Assembly: GCF_000802385.1 (NCBI RefSeq)
Contig: NZ_JTDN01000002.1
Coordinates: 930,001 to 994,000 of the forward strand
Length of the DNA: 64,000 nt
Direction: 5' to 3'
From: Croceibacterium mercuriale
GTDB lineage: Bacteria; Pseudomonadota; Alphaproteobacteria; Sphingomonadales; Sphingomonadaceae
Part shown: positions 61,289 to 64,000 of the stretch, in pieces
How the letters are laid out: each line of letters opens with the position of its first letter
How positions within the stretch are numbered: the stretch's first letter is position 1
The notes under the pieces: generated by a model
The model's input: only the letters and a program-made list of their open reading frames with translations
Told to the model about the DNA's origin: nothing
Database searches by the model: none
Made by a program: the position numbers and the translations under genes

Positions 61289-64000
61289 ACCGGCACCGGC
61301 TGGCTGGCGGCCGCCAGCAGCGCCTTCTCGATCTTTGCCAGCCGTTCGGGGTTGCGCAGCTTCGCGCCGGTCAGGTCCGTGACGTAGAAGGTGTCCACCG
61401 CGCGCTCGCCATAATGGGTGATGTGCGCGGAATTGACCATCAGCAGTTCCTCGAACAGCACGCGCGCCAGCCGGTTCAGCAAGGCGGGACGGTCCGCGGC
61501 GCTGACCTCCAGCACGGTGAAGCGGTCGGATGCGGCATGGTCCCAGGCGACCTGCGGATGCACATGGAAGCTGTCCGCGCGGGGGCGCGCCAACGGCCGG
61601 CGCGCCAGCTGCGGCGGCAGGTCGATCCGGCCGGCCAGGGCATCGCGGATCGCCTCTTCCAGCCGCTGCAGCTGGTACGGTTCGCGAAACGGGCTGCCCA
61701 GCGGGTCCTGCACCAGGAAATTGTCCACCGCCTTGCCCATCCGGGTGGTGTGGATGCGCGCATCGATCACATTGCCGCCCGACAGGTGGATCGCCCCGGC
61801 GATGCGGAAGAACAGGCCGGGATGGTCATCCCCGATCACCGTCACCAGCGTCGCACCGCGCGCGGCATAGTAATGCGCGTGGATCGACAGCGCATGCTGC
61901 AGGCGCTTGGCTTCCGCATAATGCGGCAGGTTCAGCGCGATGATGTCCTCCGGCTCGGCGATCCAGTAATTGTCGTCGAAGCGGTCGCCGATCTCCTCCA
62001 GCACGCCGGCCCCGTCGCCCAGCAGCTGGGCCACGCGCGCCTGCTTGGCGGCAACGCGCTGGCCGCCGGGCTTGCCGGGCGCTCCACGCATCCGTTCCTC
62101 GGCGAGGGTGTGCAGCTCCCCCAGCAGCTGGCGCTTCCAGCTGTTCCAGATGCCCGGGCCGACCGCGCGGATATCTACCACGGTCAGCACCAGCAGCTGG
62201 CGCAGGCGTTCGGCATCCTGCACCACGCCCACGAAGTCGGTGATGGTCTTGGGATCGGTCAGGTCGCGCTTGAAGGCGGTGTGGCTCATCAGCAGGTGAT
62301 GCAGCACCAGCCAGCTGACCAGCTGCGTCTCCACCTCGTCCAGCCCCAGCCGCGGGCACAGCCGCAGCGCGACCTCCGCCCCCAGCACCGAATGATCGCC
62401 ATCGCGACCCTTGGCGATATCGTGCAGCAAGGTGGCGACATACAGCACGCGGCGATGCGTCAGCCGCCCGATCAGCTCGCTGGCGAGCGGGTGGTCCTCC
62501 TCCAGCTCGCCACGTTCGATCCGGGACACCAGCCCGATGGCGCGAATGGTGTGCTCGTCCACCGTGTAATGGTGATACATGTCGAACTGCATCTGCGCGC
62601 CGACCCGCCCGAAATCGGGCACGAAGCGGCCGAACACGCCCGCCTCGTTCATCCAGCGCAGCACCGTCTCCGGATCGTTGTGCCCCGCCAGCACTGCCAG
62701 GAACAGCTCGTTGGCGCGGGGATCACGGCGGACCTCGCCCTTGATCAGCGCCGCATCGCGCAGGATCATGCGGGTGGTGGCCGGGTGGATCTCCAGCCCC
62801 TCGCGCTCGGCAATGGCGTAGATCTCCAGCAGGCGCACCGGGTCGCCCTGGAACCAGTCGTCGGCGGGCGCGGCGATGCGGCCGTTGACCACCGTATAGC
62901 CATCCGCCCGCTGCCGTCCGTCGCGCCGCAGCGCCGCCAGCAGGCGGGATGGCCGGCGGGGTGCGGTGCCTTCGTCGAAATGCGCCAGGAACACGCCGGT
63001 CAGGTGCCCGACCAGGCGCGCCTGCAGGAAATAGAACTGCATGAAGCGTTCCACGCTGCTCTTTCCCGGCCGCTCGGCAAAGCGCATCCGCGCCGCCACC
63101 TCGCGCTGCTGGTCGAAGGTCAGGCGGTCCTCCGCCCGGCCGGTGATCGTGTGCAGGTGGCAGCGCACCGCCAGCAGGAAGCCTTCCGCCCGGCGGAAGC
63201 TGCGATATTCGGGGGACGAGAGCAGGCCGACATCGACCAATTCGGCGGCGCGTTCCACCCGGTGCAGGTACTTGCCGATCCAGTACAGCGTCTGCAGGTC
63301 GCGCAGGCCGCCCTTGCCGTCCTTGACGTTGGGTTCCACGACGTAGCGGCTGTTGCCCATCCGCTTGTGCCGGGCGGCGCGCTCCGCCAGCTTTTCGGTC
63401 ACGAAGCGTGTCTCGGACCCGGGCACCACTTCCGCCCAGAACCGCTGGCTGGCCTCGGCATACAGCGCCTCGTCACCCCACAGGTAACGTCCTTCCAGCA
63501 GCGCGGTGCGGATGGTCAGGTCGGCGCGCGCCATGCGCACCATCTCGTCCAGCGACCGGCTGGAATGGCCGACCTTCAGGCCCAGGTCCCACAGGAAGTA
63601 CAGCAGCGCCTCGATCACCTGCTCGCACCAGGGCGCCTTCGATCCGGGCGTGATGCAGGCCAGGTCCACGTCCGAATGCGGCGCCATCTCCGCCCGGCCG
63701 TAGCCACCCACCGCGATCAACGTCAGCCGCTCCCCCGGTGCGCGGTCGGGCGCCGGATGGACATCCTCCACCACATGATCGTGCACCACGCGGATCAGCT
63801 GGTCGATCAGCCAGGCATGGCCGCGGGTGATCTCGTGCCCGGCGGAAGGTTTCTCCGCCAGCCGGCGCGCCAGCTCCGCCCGGCCGGTGTCCAGCGCCGC
63901 CCGCAGCAGCGCCACGATCCGGGGGCGTGCCCCGGCGGCGCCATGTTCGGCGACCAGCGCAGCCAGTGCGTCGGTCAGTTCCGCACGGTCGAGCACCTTG
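61285..64000 (-). CDS. glnD: [protein-PII] uridylyltransferase GlnD (5' end outside window)
   Basis: The visible 904 codons of GlnD, the nitrogen sensor that uridylylates PII proteins when glutamine is low and removes UMP when it is high. A nucleotidyltransferase domain carries GGYGRAEMAPHSDVDL (metal aspartates); a nucleotidyltransferase-associated region follows with VKDGKGGLRDLQ; the HD domain has the hydrolase motif LLHDIAKGRDGDHS; two ACT domains lie at the C-terminus (VTVIGDDHPGLFFRIAGAI and LEVSAADRPALLNRLARVL). The frame is open to the right edge; a GTG at 63996 is available, but GlnD homologues start earlier, so the gene is treated as truncated. Confidence 0.95.
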   Translation of the reverse strand, partial: KVLDRAELTDALAALVAEHGAAGARPRIVALLRAALDTGRAELARRLAEKPSAGHEITRGHAWLIDQLIRVVHDHVVEDVHPAPDRAPGERLTLIAVGGYGRAEMAPHSDVDLACITPGSKAPWCEQVIEALLYFLWDLGLKVGHSSRSLDEMVRMARADLTIRTALLEGRYLWGDEALYAEASQRFWAEVVPGSETRFVTEKLAERAARHKRMGNSRYVVEPNVKDGKGGLRDLQTLYWIGKYLHRVERAAELVDVGLLSSPEYRSFRRAEGFLLAVRCHLHTITGRAEDRLTFDQQREVAARMRFAERPGKSSVERFMQFYFLQARLVGHLTGVFLAHFDEGTAPRRPSRLLAALRRDGRQRADGYTVVNGRIAAPADDWFQGDPVRLLEIYAIAEREGLEIHPATTRMILRDAALIKGEVRRDPRANELFLAVLAGHNDPETVLRWMNEAGVFGRFVPDFGRVGAQMQFDMYHHYTVDEHTIRAIGLVSRIERGELEEDHPLASELIGRLTHRRVLYVATLLHDIAKGRDGDHSVLGAEVALRLCPRLGLDEVETQLVSWLVLHHLLMSHTAFKRDLTDPKTITDFVGVVQDAERLRQLLVLTVVDIRAVGPGIWNSWKRQLLGELHTLAEERMRGAPGKPGGQRVAAKQARVAQLLGDGAGVLEEIGDRFDDNYWIAEPEDIIALNLPHYAEAKRLQHALSIHAHYYAARGATLVTVIGDDHPGLFFRIAGAIHLSGGNVIDARIHTTRMGKAVDNFLVQDPLGSPFREPYQLQRLEEAIRDALAGRIDLPPQLARRPLARPRADSFHVHPQVAWDHAASDRFTVLEVSAADRPALLNRLARVLFEELLMVNSAHITHYGERAVDTFYVTDLTGAKLRNPERLAKIEKALLAAASQPVPV

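Overview
The window is a chromosomal segment of a high-GC alphaproteobacterium, most likely a member of the Sphingomonadales (Sphingomonadaceae or Erythrobacteraceae type). The evidence is the very strong GC bias in third codon positions, which also produces many long false antisense reading frames, three TonB-dependent receptors (two of the Xanthomonas/Caulobacter carbohydrate class), a PabB-PabC fusion, a GTP cyclohydrolase II with an N-terminal extension, and serial outer-membrane and periplasmic peptidases. No rRNA, tRNA, CRISPR array, insertion sequence or phage gene was seen. Genus and species cannot be fixed from the sequence alone.

Positions 1-31200 are mostly housekeeping. They hold the end of an ABC exporter, an M13 metallopeptidase, undecaprenyl-diphosphatase (uppP), three small lipoproteins around a bidirectional terminator, recQ, an isolated ATP-grasp protein, ribA and xthA, a lipoprotein M1 aminopeptidase, a HerA-like ATPase, pabBC with an aminotransferase, uvsE, an RluA-type pseudouridine synthase with arfB, rpmG and a LolA-like protein. 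These are followed by an EF-hand/response regulator/histidine kinase operon, an aminopeptidase P divergent from an S9 oligopeptidase, a thioesterase, alanine dehydrogenase and a beta-carbonic anhydrase.

Positions 31200-54160 form a glycan-utilisation locus with three arms. Arm A is an OmpR-type regulator and kinase, divergent from a TonB receptor and a GH35 beta-galactosidase-like enzyme. Arm B (minus strand, 44122 to 36364) is a tightly coupled five-gene operon: TonB receptor, GH39 glycosidase, ACS-family MFS transporter, an enolase-superfamily acid-sugar dehydratase resembling L-rhamnonate dehydratase, and a beta-hydroxyacid dehydrogenase. Arm C (plus strand, 45161 onward) is a TonB receptor, a GH28 enzyme, a two-domain esterase-like protein, a second divergent GH28 enzyme and a LacI regulator. 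A FadR/GntR regulator lies between arms B and C. A perfect TCTGGT-AGG-ACCAGA operator sits in front of arm B and a perfect LacI-type palindrome sits in front of arm C. The inferred job is uptake and breakdown of a rhamnose- and galacturonate-containing plant glycan such as rhamnogalacturonan, with import of sugar acids through the MFS protein. The substrate is inference. No polysaccharide lyase or GH78 rhamnosidase is encoded here.

Positions 54200-64000 return to general functions: a DUF1501/DUF1800 pair, a small DUF4168-like secreted protein that lacks a normal start codon, ftsK, a thiamine-phosphate-synthase-like protein divergent from the YggS PLP-homeostasis protein, and most of glnD, whose 5' end runs off the window.
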